Positions 30,513 to 60,232 are shown, counted from the stretch's first letter. The stretch: 64,000 bases of DNA from Anadara kagoshimensis (GCA_021292105.1 CM037869.1:24814050-24878049); one strand, 5' to 3'. Notes: generated by a model from the sequence alone, not told the origin. A program made the numbers and translations.

Positions 30513-30515
<3 letters not shown>

Positions 30516-30894
30516 TTGATAGTATAAAACTCATATATTTATTGATTTCCTGACACATGAGATTAAAACTTTTAAAAAATGACTATTTTATCTCCAATAC
30601 ATACATAAAATTAATACTATATAAAAATTTAGGGCAAAAAGTTCGATAATATTGATTTTAGTGTTAATAAAAATTTCACTAGAAGACCTTAGTAACTATA
30701 CAATTAAAATATTTGGTAGATTTAAAGTTAAACCCAATACATACAATATAGGTAGTAACTTATTGATCAGTGATTTATATTGCCGATAAGATCAGACTTG
30801 AATATCGTATGCGCCGCTCTTTTACTACCCCTAGACTGTAGTCATGTTTAATTTTTTTATCGATTTGACGTACATTCCATATATATATAGTTGC
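30513..30894. other. Gene-free interval
   Basis: AT-rich; nothing supported. Confidence 0.5.
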
Positions 30895-30896
30895 AC

Positions 30897-30932
<36 letters not shown>

Positions 30933-31200
30933 CGCAAGATTTGATATCATGAAAGAGTGATTTGGTATTTTGGTATCATGAGAGAAAGAGAGAGAGAGAG
31001 AGAGAGGGGGGCGGGGGAGACGCATGATTTGATATCATGAAAGAGTGATTTGGTATTTTGGTATCATGAGAGAGAGAGGGAGAGAGAGAGGGAGGAGGGG
31101 GGAGAGATGCAAGAGTTGGTATTGTGTGAAAAGAGAGCGATGGGGGGGGGGGGGGAGACGCAAATTTTGGTATCATGGCGAAGAGAGAGAGAGAGAATTT
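30895..31200. repeat. Compound GA-run array with spacer
   Basis: At least four GA-rich runs separated by a spacer GACGCAAGATTTGATATCAT, then GAAAGAGTGATTTGG and TATTTTGGTATCATGAGAG, repeated with a period near 100 bp. Confidence 0.88.
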
Positions 31201-31344
31201 TGAAAATATCTCCACTTTCATCAACGATCTCATTAAATTCGTTAGTGCCGTATTTTAGTCTCAAGCTGGATAGAATATTATTATTATAAATGTTTTCCCT
31301 ACTTTCCGTAATCATGGTGGCTAGGACTTCTTTCTGTTATTGAG

Positions 31345-32360
31345 GCTTATTCTAGGTGGTTAGCGCCACTTTCTGTCAGTGTGGCGTATTCATAATGGCT
31401 ATGGCTACTTTCTGTCAGTGTGGCGTATTCATAATGGCTATGGCTATTTTCTGTCAGTGTGGCGTATTCATAATGGCTATGGCTACTTTCTGTCAGTGTG
31501 GCGTATTCATAATGGCTATGGCTACTTTCTGTCAGTGTGGTTTATTCATAATGACTGTGGCTACTTTCTGTCAGTGTGGCGTATTCATAGTAGTTGTAGC
31601 TATTTTCTGTCATTGACGCGTATTCATAGTGGTTGTGGCTACTTTCTGTCAATGAGGCTTATCCATAGTGGTTGTGGCTACTTTCTGTCATTGACGCGTA
31701 TTCATAGTGGTTGTGGCTACTTTCTGTCAATGAGGCTTATCCATAGTGGCTGTGGCTACTTTCTGTCATTGACGCGTATTCATAGTGGTTGTGGCTACTT
31801 TCTGTCAATGAGGTTTATCCATAGTGGTTGTGGCTATTTTCTGTCAATGAGGCGTATTCATAGTGGTTGTGGCTACTATCTATCAATGAGGCTTATCCAT
31901 TGTGGTTGTGGCTACTATCTGTCAATGAGGCTAATCCATTGTGGTTGTGGCTACTTTCTGTCAATGAGGCTTATCCATAGTGGTTGTGGCTATTTTATGT
32001 CAATGAGGCTTATCGATAGTGGTTGTGGCTATTTTCTGTCAATGAGGCTTATCCATAGTGGTTGTGGCTATTTTCTGTCAATGAGGCTTATCCATAGTGG
32101 TTGTGGCTACTATCTGTCAATGAGGCTTATCCATAGTGGTTGTGGCTATTTTCTGTCAATGGGGCTTATCGATAGTGGTTGTGGCTATTTTCTGTCAATG
32201 AGGCTTATCCATAGTGGTTGTGGCTACTATCTGTCAATGAGGCTTATCGATAGTGGTTGTGGCTATTTTCTGTCAATGGGGCTTATCGATAGCGGTTGTG
32301 GCTACTATCTGTCAATGAGGCTTATCCATAGTGGTTGTGGCTACTTTCTGTTTGTTAGAA
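31345..32360. repeat. 39-bp minisatellite, about 26 units
   Basis: Unit GTGGTTGTGGCTACTTTCTG then TCAATGAGGCTTATCCATA. The first third uses a different subtype (GCGTATTCATAATGGCTATG); the rest grades into the GAGGCTTATCCATAG form. Between about 31613 and 31776 two subtypes alternate, giving a 78-bp period. One 345-codon frame is open through the array because 39 is a multiple of three; it has no start context or domain and I do not call it a gene. Confidence 0.92.
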
Positions 32361-32675
32361 CTTTTTTAGTGACTTTGACTGCTTTTGTTAGTGTGGTGCA
32401 TTCTTGGTTGCTATAGCTACCGTATTTCTGTCAATGAACTAAAAAAATTTGTTAGGCATATTTGTTAACCTTAAATTTGCTGTTAGAAGTAATCATATAT
32501 GAAAATGTGTGTGTGTTTTTTTGTTTTTTTTTTATAAGACAACATAACTTTCTCCTATTTTTTCCACAGTTACATTTTTCTTTATCACGCAAGGCTAGGG
32601 ATGCCTAGTTTCCTATTTCAATGTGCTCATTGAACATTCCATAGTTTCTGATGAGATAAACATCTCTAAAAACAA

Positions 32676-33018
32676 TACCACTGCGGTAACTCAGTTGATA
32701 GAGCGCTCGCTCTGTAAGTAGGAGATCGTGGGTTCAAACCCCGACCGGGTCTTACAAAAGACTTGAAAGTAGGTAGTGACTGCTCTTTCCCCAACCCAAG
32801 CACTGGGCATTACGAAATGAAAGTCGCGGTTCTTTTGGATGGGAACTTAAAATAAAAGAGGCCCTGTGCCATGGAAGGCGTGGCACGATAAAGAACACTG
32901 CTGTATAATGCCATCAGGGCAATGCACAAGCAAAGTTTCTACACATTCGCCCATAGCTAGCGACGTCTCGATATATGTGATATATTATTGACTGGGACGT
33001 TAAACACCAAACTCAACT
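32676..33018 (+). mobile_element. tRNA-derived SINE, family S1, full length
   Basis: CCACTGCGGTAACTCAGTTG and GTGGGTTCAAACCCC (pol III boxes A and B), GCGGTTCTTTTGGATGGGAA, GGCACGATAAAGAAC, GCGACGTCTCGATATATGTG and GGGACGTTAAACACC. Flanked on both sides by a diverged direct repeat that includes GATGAGATAAACATCTCTA. Confidence 0.9.
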
Positions 33019-33624
33019 TCATTGAACATGTCACAGTGACTGATGAGATAAACATCTCTAATAAAACAGGCTTCTGAGTTGCATAATTAGTTTTATGACT
33101 CTACTGTTACCAAAACTCCCCCTTCCATTTCTATTGAAATATTTATTTATTTATTTTTAAAAATAACATACATTTTTTTCAAAATACCGTTGGAATAAAT
33201 CATAAAAAATGTCACTACACGGCATATTTTGAAACAGATGATAACTCCATAAGTATGCACCCCTGTACACATAGCAACACTTGACATTTGTTTTTGTATA
33301 ACATTATTATAATTAATTAAGATTTTATCTCCTTAATTAGATTTCTTATCATTAAATGAAACATAACCTGTGTCCAAAGTTAAACGATTCCTATTCAAAG
33401 TGTACCATTGTTATGGTCTCATGTGGACATGGTACACGCGTGTCCAGTGGAGTGGGGTTCACAAGCATTAGATCCATATCAAGTTGATGTATAATATCAG
33501 TCATTACAAATCTTAATTAAACGGTTTTAGTTGACAACATTTTATGTGTCATGTTTCATGCAGTTTTGACAACCATTTTGTGTATTGTTAATTTATTATT
33601 TCCACGGGAAAATGTCAGCTCATG
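33019..33624. other. Gene-free interval
   Basis: AT-rich; nothing supported apart from a short palindrome TGGACATGGTACACGCGTGT near 33423. Confidence 0.45.
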
Positions 33625-33690
33625 CGGTTCCATATCCATTGGGAATAAGTGTTCCGCACAAACGTTAGAGGGTATCATTTGGTCAGGGAC
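33625..33690. mobile_element. MITE family M4, single end
   Basis: TTCCATATCCATTGGGAATA, GTGTTCCGCACAAACGTTAG and GGTATCATTTGG match the arms of the inverted-repeat element at 39740-39935. Confidence 0.65.
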
Positions 33691-33779
33691 GAACCCAATT
33701 ACGAAAAAACTTTACTTTGTGTGCCATTTTCTTATTTCTAAGATTGCATGTCACAATACATGTCCCATTATAATTTTCA

Positions 33780-35365
33780 CTTCTCCTGTCGAAGGTCAAT
33801 GGCTTTCTCCGAGAACTCTGGTTTCCTCCACCATTCCAGATATTACCGCCTCGATATAAGTGACAAAATATTGACTCGGGGGAGAGGTAAAACTCTAGTT
33901 CTCCACACCACTCCATTACATTATCTTATGATTATGGAAACAGAACGGTGTGAGGGTCCATGTGAGCCGTAGTTTGGTTGTCGTCCACCATTGACATTTA
34001 ACAATTTGGTAGCCCTTTTAAAACTTGATTTTCTACTCAAGGCAAGTTAATTATGATCCAAATAATCACAAGATGCCCAATGCTTTTTCTTTCTTTCTAT
34101 CTATCCTGTTTCATATCATAAGTGTTTATCTCTGAATGTTTACAGGAGACTTTGTAGTAAAATATCCCAGCGGACGGTTCCTTCTATGCACCGCCGCCAT
34201 TGAATTGTCCTTTCAGAGTTGGGAGATTTTTCTCAGCATCGGTATGTTATTTCTCCGTGTATTGTTTCACATATACCATTCGTTTTCTTGTGTTGTGTTC
34301 TTGTTTGCTCTGGTTATTGTCAATTATATTCTATTCGCAAAAGAAAATTTTAGTTATTTCGTTAAGTATAATTATGTTTTACGTCCTATAGTCAAGACAC
34401 TTTCATGTCATTTCTGGAATGGGGGCGAGTACAGTTTTCAGAGAAAACCATCATTGGTCGACAAGAGAACTGATACATCTTCTCATACAAGATGCTGCCC
34501 AAGTGGGACTCGAACCTATATTGATAAAGGTGTTGCGATGCAGACCGGTCCATATACCAGGGATTTATTGAGATCATTTGGCAACCGAGGCACCAATCTA
34601 ATTATTAAAAAAGTGACAACAGACACTAAAATGTTTGAAACCTGAGGGTAATCGTTATTTTTGCTTGATGACTAATTTTACTTACTGGACAATAGACTTT
34701 CTATATATACATAGTAAATCTTTGTATTTTGTTTGCACTGTACACTTCTTATTTATTATAAGTAACTTGTTAGTCATAAAATAAGTTCCACGTGTTCAAG
34801 TTTTACCTGTAAGCAGTCTCATCATTTCTAACCAAGGGCCAAAAGCCTATTAACACAATAGTATATGACTTCTGCCAAGGCGTATAAATATCGATGGCAT
34901 CATAATTTTTTCTGAATTTAAACATTACTGTAATGCTCGTTTAAGATTCTACCATCTCATCAATTTTCATACATCTACGTACATAATTACATATATACAC
35001 ATTGTGTGTTTCTTCTACCTTCAGGCTGATTGTGTCTCGATATAAGTGAAACTATTTTGTCTGGGACGTAGAACACCATGGCCATTTACTCAGCAATTTA
35101 TTTGCCTATGTACGCAGGCTCTGTAAGATTCTGTTAGTGTCTCCACCAAAAAATATGGACTCGGCGGAGCAATGGAGTTTAAAGCCACATTCAAGATTCT
35201 TTCACTTATATCGAGGTGCCCGGAGAAAATCACCGACACTTGGCCAGCAAACTGACCAATTTTTCAACACTAGGATATGTTCCGAGTGGGATTTGAACCT
35301 AGGCGGTGAGGCGCTGTAATCCGGCGTAAACGCAAGCAGACCACTTGGCCACCGAGGCCCTACAA
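33780..35365. mobile_element. Cluster of decayed SINE fragments
   Basis: Four pieces. 33780-33890 (plus) has TTTCCTCCACCATTCC and CCGCCTCGATATAAGTGAC. 34410-34610 (minus) has a box B-like AGTGGGACTCGAACC. 35025-35085 (plus) has TGTCTCGATATAAGTGAAAC and GGGACGTAGAACACC. 35150-35365 (minus) is a nearly complete unit whose head reads CTCGGTGGCCAAGTGGTCTG with TTCAAATCCCACTCGG. The 169-codon frame at 34136-34645 ends inside one fragment and is not a credible gene. Confidence 0.65.
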
Positions 35366-35846
35366 GAAAAATGTAATAATAATAATAACAATAATAATAT
35401 ATGATGATTCCAAATTTTAGGATTTTGTCAAGTTTGAAAAGACAGAATTTCAGATTTTTATAAATAGCAGTAGTTAGTAGTAAAGGTCAATATTGTAAGT
35501 GTTATTAAAAAACTAAGTATTCGGACTTCAAAAATGACACTAGAAAGCTATTAAATGCGTTACTATCAAAATATTTTGCATTTAAGAAACAATTTTAAAT
35601 AGGTGAAATTTTCACTGAGTACGTGTATTATACTAAAACAATAAACGGTGTAGAGTAAGTACCACCGAGTACTGGTACCTAGTTTTATAGTTTCGTTTAA
35701 AGTACTTCACTACAGAACAAATATACTTTTATTTTATTTCGTTAGAGACCACCTTAACCTTTTGAGTTATAATCTAAGTCCGGTGTCGGATTACTGACGG
35801 TTTTAATCAAACTTGCGAGTGGATTAATTATTTGCCTTAACTTGTA
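35366..35846. other. Gene-free interval
   Basis: AT-rich; starts with a short ATA/AAT repeat. Nothing supported. Confidence 0.5.
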
Positions 35847-36063
35847 CAGTACAGGCCTGTCGAAAGTTTAACACCTAAACTAACGCAGTTCGGAATTAAA
35901 TCGAAAGTTCATTTCGGCCCCCTTGTAGCAATATTTCGGAAACTGCTATATCTAACTCTCGACAGCTTTCTAGCTTTTAGCTAACCATATCTAGCCCTCA
36001 CTGCAGCCGAGATTTGAATCATTCTCGTTAGCTCAGTGTTAAACTTTCGACAGGTCTGTACTG
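35847..36063. mobile_element. MITE family M2, best-preserved ends
   Basis: CAGTACAGGCCTGTCGAAAG then TTTAACAC at the left; GTGTTAAACTTTCGACAGG then TCTGTACTG at the right, a nearly perfect inverted repeat. The interior is inverted relative to other copies. Confidence 0.88.
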
Positions 36064-37561
36064 AACAGCGGTAAAACTGACAAATATGATTATTGAAATC
36101 AAGTATATTTTTACCTACATGCCATAAGTATATCAATCAGGGTTTTAAAGTTGTTTTATTAAGCGTAAACAAAAATTTCGATTAGTTTGTTTTGAGGCAC
36201 GCACCTGGTAACTAAGGCGGGAAAATAGCGTTCATGGTCCCAACATGAAATAGACCTTGTATTTGTATAAAATCTCTAATATAATATCATATTGAATATT
36301 TGATGGAATTAAAATGAAAATATTTATTAAATCTTTAATCCCTCAATTAATCTGATTTTGGTCATTACACACACCCTGACTTAAAATATAAATATATGTT
36401 ATTATAATTATCGATATTTCAAGTAAAAGTGTGAAGTTGAATTATGATCATTTTCTGATTGTGTTATGCCGTAAATATATATGGTTTATAAGAAATAAAA
36501 AATTAAACCAAAATGATATATAATTGACACACATGAAATAAAATTTATTGAATTATATGTACTCGTAATTCCAACCCCTTGTCATAACCCATTAAAGCCG
36601 GGCTGTTGTCGCGTTAATGGTAATTTGGAACAATATTGTCCTTTTTTCTTATTTCCCCCTTTTACCCACCCCTATATCTTCTCTCCTCCCTGACAATACT
36701 TTATGGGGTTCAGGCACGGATCCAGACGGGGGCACACCCGGCCTGTGACCCCTAAAACTTTCGCAGCCTCTTCACCACACTATAGCATGGGGTAAGGACT
36801 GCTCTATATAACTTTTGTCCCCGAACACAAATTAGAAATTTGTCAGTGTGCCCCCCCCCCCCCTAACATAGAATCCTGGATCCGCCACTGGAGTTTCTAT
36901 TCATTCCATTCGCTCCCATCTCCTTAGACTTTCGTTAAATGATAATCGAGTGACATAGCTGACGACGTCGTGATACCGGAACCATTTTCCTTTTGGGGTT
37001 GGGGTTTATTATAACAATGGTAACTGCTTACACACAATACAGTTCTAGCATGAACGATGGAGAAATTTCTGGTACATTCAACACGATTCACATCATTAAG
37101 TATTAAGAGATATAACAGAAAAACTTGAGCAATAAAAGCCTAAACCTAATCCATAGAGGGTTAAAAATCATTTGATTTTTCAAAATAATTTGCCATTAGA
37201 TTTTTTAGATGTTTTGATTTCAAAACTACTTTCTTTTTAGATTTTTTTTTTTCAAAATATTTTTTGCAACGTGTGCATATACAAATGAGTACAAACTGAT
37301 AATAAACAGTATATGTTTGTACTTTCAACATAGTTACACATTGTATACCTTTTAATTTCAGTCAACTCATGAATATTATATTCTGTTTCAAACAACTATG
37401 TATAGGTTTGACTTCTTTTTGTAACCCATCCATTTAATTCTATGTAAAAAAAATTCACATACTGTTCAAAATGACTTGATTTTTTCAGTCGAAATTCAAA
37501 TTTCAGTGGTAGGTACAAATGGAAGCAAGTCCCATTAATGTATATATTCCAACTGTTTGTT
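36064..37561. other. Gene-free interval
   Basis: AT-rich sequence. About 36715-36890 is more GC-rich, with CACGGATCCAGACGGGGGC, a C-run at 36848 and GGATCCGCCACTGG, the look of another transposon end pair (GGATCC near both ends), but I cannot define it. No gene. Confidence 0.45.
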
Positions 37562-37890
37562 AAACTGCAGTAGCCCAGTTGGTAGAGTGCTCGCTTCGTA
37601 AGTGGGAGGTCGTGGGCTCGTACACCGATCGGGTTGCCCAAGACTTGAAAGTGAGCAGTGACTGTTCTTTTGTCATGCATTCTGTGTCACGTTTCTTTCG
37701 GATGGGAACTTAAAATAAATGAGGTCCCGTGTCACGGTAGGCGTGGCGCGATAAAGATCCCAGCTGTATAATGCAATTAGTTATTGAAACGCACAGGTAA
37801 AGTTGTTTCTGCACCTTCGCTTATAGCTGGCGACGTCTCGATATAAGTGAAATGTTCTTGACTGGGACGTTAAACACCATTACTCAACTC
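37562..37890 (+). mobile_element. tRNA-derived SINE, family S1
   Basis: CTGCAGTAGCCCAGTTGGTA, GTGGGAGGTCGTGGGCTCG, AAATGAGGTCCCGTGTCACG, GACGTCTCGATATAAGTGAA and GGGACGTTAAACACC. Confidence 0.9.
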
Positions 37891-38310
37891 AATTTCAAAT
37901 GCATATGCACTTTAATCTAGTAGATATTTTGAAAAAGGTGTTCGCGTCTTTGAACAATTCCAATTTTCATATTATAATTTTTTTTCTGAATGAAATATTG
38001 TCATATTTTAAATTTTTTAATATTTCATTCAGAAAATTCAAAAATTTATACATTACCAAAAAACCAGATGATTTGTCATAATAAAGCCTTGGATGTGTAT
38101 CTACTTGCATGCATAATGATGCAGTGAATTACTTGTAATTCGTTTGTAAAGCCGGTTCTGTCTTAAGGCTATTTCCATGTTTTCAGTTTTCAATATTTTA
38201 TTAAATGATTCATTTAAAGAAGAATCAGCACATGGCAATATATAGAAGTCCATCTTGTGTGACCCATCTGTTGTAATGAAAATGCATATTTCATTGTAAA
38301 GTTCATTTTA
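37891..38310. other. Gene-free interval
   Basis: AT-rich; an imperfect palindrome around TTTCTGAATGAAATATT / AATATTTCATTCAGAAAA at 37980-38036. No gene. Confidence 0.5.
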
Positions 38311-38490
38311 CAGTACAGCCTGCCTTCCAGACCACCTGTATATAAGGGCCACTTGCTTATAAAGGTCAGTAGAATTGTATCCAATTGTTCTTTATTCATA
38401 TTATTTGAACCTGTATATAAAGTCCACCTGTCCATAAAGGTCACATTTACTTTGTTCCCTTGGTTGGCCTTTTATAGACAGATTTGACTG
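38311..38490 (+). mobile_element. MITE family M1, 180 bp with TA flanks
   Basis: CAGTACAGCCTGCC at the left, GACAGATTTGACTG at the right, TA immediately outside both ends, and internal ACCTGTATATAAAGTCCACC. Confidence 0.85.
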
Positions 38491-39739
38491 TACATCATTT
38501 TGTCGTGGTAAGAGCCGATTTATAAATTTCATAAATTTATAAAAGTGCATTTTTACCATTAAACTTAAAACTCTAGTCGTGTACAAAATATTAATTGATT
38601 TATCTAACCACTTTAGTTTAGCTTGGCGTAAATCACACAGGGTAGGATATTTGATTGTAAAATACAACAAAGATACAATTTAAACAATACACATTTTAAG
38701 GATCACGACACAAACAACAGATTGTCCTGATTACATTAAACAAGTTAATATGTGTGGTACTAATTGACCAAGCTAGATTTGACGTAGCCAAAAATTGCTG
38801 GGACCATCGCGGAATACATCTCAAATTCGTTCAAACCCATAAATCCCAATGAATATGTTTCCACACATTGAACACAGTCGTGTTGGAAATCGAGCCGGGT
38901 GGTTTTGAAATTTGTAGTTTTATTAAAATTATTTTTGAGAGAGTCAGTCCTCCAGGTGTATTGTATTATATATAAATGTCAGCTCATGCATGCAATATTG
39001 TAAACATAATTGTAATATTTTATATGCTCTCTATATTGTAAATGTGCAATTATGAGAAATAAAAAAAATTGCATTTGAAAAATATTTCCATGCCTATATT
39101 GACTCGTGGGTTAAAATATATATATATTACATGACCCCGAAAGATTCAAATAATGTTGCTTATGGTTTTTTTTCATAAATTATGTTATCTTTTGTTTGAC
39201 ATGTTATATAGATTCTTCTTGCGAAGGAAACTGTGACTGATTAACATGGTAATTAAGCGCCCCATTCAAAACATTATCAGAATTTTATATACAAATTCAC
39301 CACATCATTAACAGACATTTGAATCGCTATCCACTATGTTTTACTCCTTTACTTCCGTTTAGATTGCGTTTAGAATCTCAATATTTGAAGTTTTTCGGTG
39401 AAAATGCCGTTATTCAGATAGTTCGCGTCAGATATGTTTCCCGCCATTTCTATTGATCATTGACGTTCCGACGCAAATGAAGGGGTGTGCTTTGGGTGGA
39501 GGTTTCCACATGTACCACGTGATGACACCCCCCCCCCCCCCCCGTAACGTTTGTGGGTAAATAATAAATTTGCCGTTATTCCAGAAATTCACAACGAAAA
39601 TGTTTACGTGGTACAGAGGTTAAACTCCTTTGGGCCAAACATTTTACCGGGAAATATCGCCCTGAAATATTTTATTCATATAAGAAATCAAAATAAGAAT
39701 ATTAAATTTCATGATTAACTCGGCGCGAATCCCCCGAGT
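38491..39739. other. Gene-free interval
   Basis: AT-rich unique sequence, a C-run at 39529-39543. No gene. Confidence 0.5.
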
Positions 39740-40040
39740 AATTCCATATCCAATGGAAATAATTGTTCCGCACAAACTTTAGGAGTATAACGTGATACAG
39801 CAGCGAATCCCGGTCGGTGTAGAGGGACGAGTTGCATACGATTAGGGTTCGCCGCTGTACCAAATGATACCATCTAACGTTTGTATGGAACACTTATTTC
39901 CCGGAATGGGCATGGAAACACACAGCATAATGTTTTCCCGTAAAAAGACGTCATTGCGGGAATTTGCGATGTTAACGTTTTCCAAAACGTTTCGCACAAA
40001 CGTCAAGATGTTTTGATCACGTGGTACAGTGGAGAACCCC
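39740..40040. mobile_element. MITE family M4 with long inverted repeats, plus an adjacent partial end
   Basis: 39740-39935: the left arm TTCCATATCCAATGGAAATA...GTTCCGCACAAACTTTAGG and the reverse complement of the right arm (TTCCATGCCCATTCCGGG...GTTCCATACAAACGTTAG) align over about 80 bp. A further piece at 39985-40040 (CGCACAAACGTCAAG...GTGGTACAGTGGAGAACCCC) is another end. Confidence 0.75.
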
Positions 40041-40778
40041 GCTGATTTGCTAGTATTATTTGACATGCAATGGCCACAGAATCTCAATATCTTTTTTTTT
40101 CTCAAAATTGGTTCAGAAACATTAAAATTAATACTTAAATTGATTATTATGGTTTTGTGTCATGAAAACAAGTAAAACTCGCTTCTACTCTACGGAATCT
40201 CATTCGTAGTTAGTACCACCACAGACAGACAGTAACACTTTCAATCATTATCTTGGATACCTGGGGTATTCAAAATTCATTTTAAAAAAACATGATGCTG
40301 ATGGTGATTATTATTAGTAGTAGTAGTATTTCTTTCACGTGTAGTTTTATACAGTCCTGTATGTGGGACACTGACTGAAAAAAGTGTCCCTATATCAGTA
40401 TAGATAATATAATAATATAATAATAATAATAATAATAATGATGATATCTCCGTTGTCTGGTCTTTGCCGTTATAAAAATATTTTCAATGTTCAACAGTGT
40501 AAGAATAGTGAAAGTTTTGAAACGGACTATAACAACCCCATTGGCCATTCAAGTTTTGTTTGAAACACAACGACGTCACCTTCTTGGCAACCGATTTCAT
40601 TATGGCGTGAAATTCATACGCCTTTAAATTCAATTTTATAAACATAATTCCATTTAAAAGGAAAAAAGTCTTTTTAGTTTTAACAAAATAATTGAACAGA
40701 AGAAAAGTTATTAATTATTTTGGCTAAATTTCAAAGTTTTTTCATCGTCTAAGGTACAAAATAGTTCTTGCTTTCTGA
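40041..40778. other. Upstream flank of the beta-tubulin gene
   Basis: No gene. Short AAT/ATA and TAG repeats at 40310-40330 and 40408-40440. A CCATTGGCC (inverted CCAAT) near 40537 may belong to the promoter. Confidence 0.45.
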
Positions 40779-40866
40779 TTGACCAATCAGAATCAGAGAA
40801 GTTGCGTAGGTATTTATGACCTCAAGAGTTTCAGTATAAAAGCAGCGCGCGCCCAAGTTTTAACGG
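40779..40866 (+). promoter_or_regulatory. Beta-tubulin core promoter
   Basis: ATTGACCAATCAG gives a CCAAT box at 40783-40787, and TATAAAA lies at 40835-40841, about 50 bp apart. Transcription would start near 40865, leaving a short 5' UTR of about 65 nt before the ATG at 40929. I see no similar promoter in front of any of the four terminal exons. Confidence 0.7.
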
Positions 40867-40928
40867 TAGGCAGCCAAAAATTAACATTTAAAATTTAACT
40901 TAAGCTAAACGCAAAAAACACTATCAAA

Positions 40929-58236
<17,308 letters not shown>

Positions 58237-58331
58237 AAGAGATAGTTTAAGAGACATTTTGATTTTTGTTTTCGGACATTTTCTACCTACACCACAAGAG
58301 AAAAATGATAAAAAGTAAACAAACATTTTTT

Positions 58332-58370
58332 GATGTAACATCTTGTCATGCAAAATTAAAAGATAACAAA
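58332..58370 (+). terminator. Poly(A) signal module of exon 4d
   Basis: GATGTAACATCTTGTCATGC then AAAATTAAAAGATAACAAAA; ATTAAA at 58355-58360. Confidence 0.75.
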
Positions 58371-58457
58371 ATTATTTGAAAGGTGGTGTTGTAACTGTTA
58401 TTTTTCATTAAAACAAAAATTTCCTGCTGCTGGATACTAATGTACTAAGGAGTGAGT

Positions 58458-58796
58458 GAGTTGAGTAATGGGGTTTAACGCCCCGGTCAAGAAAATTTCA
58501 CTATATCGAGACGTCGCCAGTTGTAGACGAAGGTGCAGAAATTTTGCCTGTGCGTTGCGCTGATGGCATTATACAGCAGGGTTCTTTATCGTGCCAAGCC
58601 CACTGTGACACGGGATCTCGTTTATTTTAAGTTCCCATCCGAAAGAAGCGCGACTTTCATTTCGTAATGCCGAGTGCTTGGCGAAAGAACAGTCACTTCC
58701 CACTTTCAAGTCTGGGCGTCAGACCCGGCCGGGGGTCGAACTCACGACCTCCCACTTACGGAGCCAGCACTCTAGAAACTGAGCTACCGCAGTGGT
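58458..58796 (-). mobile_element. tRNA-derived SINE, family S1, full length
   Basis: Reverse complement of the other copies: ends GGTTTAACGCCCC and TATCGAGACGTCGCCAG at the left, and CTGAGCTACCGCAGTGGT at the right. Its head abuts an M5 element. Confidence 0.92.
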
Positions 58797-58800
58797 TAAA

Positions 58801-59028
58801 AGGCTTCCTTATCGTAATCGTTCCGTAACTTAGATTTCCCTTAACTTTATCTGGCATATTTGAAGTATGAATTATTTTAATAGTTCCAAAACATCCATGA
58901 TATCATTTTGAAGATCATGCTAAGTTTATTACATTTAAATTTAAATTGTGAAGATTATTTGAAGTGCCACAAAATATTATCAGATTTACGTTAAGGAAAA
59001 TCTTAGTTTGGAATGATTGTGAAATTGG
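58801..59028. mobile_element. M5 element
   Basis: Left arm CCGTAACTTAGATTTCCC and TTAACTTTATCTGGC; right arm GATTTACGTTAAGGAAAATC and TTAGTTTGGAATGATTGTGA. Imperfect inverted repeats of about 45 bp. Confidence 0.75.
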
Positions 59029-59290
59029 AGTCTGAGACGCGCATCAAAGATTAAGCAAAACAGATGATAAATGCATATGGGCATACTGAGACAAATGATT
59101 ATAAACCCAGATTATTGACCGGCATTGGATATATAAAGATAAAGACAATCCAGTGGTGTGGTTAAATACTTTTGTTGGGATGCTACTACTGAATTATTCC
59201 TTTGGTCTTGTGTTAAAACCGGTGGTTACCTAGCCTAGCCTTACTGCTGTACAAATATCAAACCGTGTTAAATTTTATTAACACATTCGT

Positions 59291-59532
59291 GCTCCAGTTT
59301 CACAGTTTAACTAAGATTTTCCTTAACTTAAATCTGGTACATTTGAAATCTGAATAATTTTGTTAGTTTTCAAGATATATGAATTTAAAGTGTCATATTG
59401 AAGATCACTCTAACCTTATTGCGTCTATAATTTTTTTAAACTTTTTATCTGCGGCACCATAAAATTTTGTCAAAATTTGCCAGATTTAAGTTAAGGAAAA
59501 TCTTAGTTAAGGGACTATTGTGAATCTGGGGC
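59291..59532. mobile_element. M5 element, clearest inverted ends
   Basis: Left TTTAACTAAGATTTTCCTTA then ACTTAAATCTGG; right CCAGATTTAAGTTAAGGAAA then ATCTTAGTTAAGGG, its reverse complement. Interior AT-rich. Confidence 0.85.
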
Positions 59533-59692
59533 CATGAATACTAAAGGAGCATTGTTACCTGTAGCGTGTGCTTCAAACACACACTTTGTGACAGGCTATG
59601 AACTGGTTACATTTTTCTGTATCGTTTTAAAGTGTTGTACTACTTCAGGTTATTGCAAAATACAGGTACCCTGAATCTACAGCATCTGATTA

Positions 59693-59853
59693 CAGTCCAA
59701 CCTGGCTCAAAACCACCTCTATATTAGGACCACCTGCTTATAAAGGCCAGCTGAATTGTATCCCAATTGTTTTTTATTCACATTATTTGAACCTGTATAT
59801 AAAGTCCGCTTTTACCAGGTCCCTTTGGTGGCCTTTATAGACAGGTTTGACTG
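59693..59853 (+). mobile_element. MITE family M1
   Basis: CAGTCCAACCTGG at the left after TA; GACAGGTTTGACTG at the right. Confidence 0.85.
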
Positions 59854-60034
59854 TGTTTTTATATAACCATCAAAATACTACACCGGCTGTTAGAGAAAAA
59901 CTGAAGAATTCAGATCTGCAATATCCAAAGACAATATGGATGTTCATTTATCATCACACAACTTAATTTCTCACCTGGAGTGTTATCTGAACGGGGATCG
60001 AACCCACAACGTTCCATGTAACTTCAAAAATTTG

Positions 60035-60126
60035 AAATATTATATTGACCTTAACCGGACAGACAGGTGGACGGACGTACCCAATTCTATATACCCTCCG
60101 TCAACTTCATGGAATGAGGGGATATA
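60035..60126 (+). repeat. Dispersed repeat fragment
   Basis: TTGACCTTAACCGGACAGAC, GGTGGACGGACG and TATATACCCTCCG...GGGGATATAA, related to 5325-5540. Confidence 0.55.
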
Positions 60127-60232
60127 AAATGGACACATGTCACATTGGGTTTTTATAGACAGGTATATACTTTCAAAGTATATGCACTATTTGACAAAAG
60201 ACCATCTCCCTATCACAGGCTAAAATTTTTCA

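Noticed and set aside
31379-32416. 345-codon plus-strand frame
   Set aside because: Made of 39-bp repeats; no start context, domain or splice sites.
34136-34645. 169-codon plus-strand frame
   Set aside because: The C-terminal half overlaps a SINE fragment and the N-terminal half is low-complexity hydrophobic; no conserved content.
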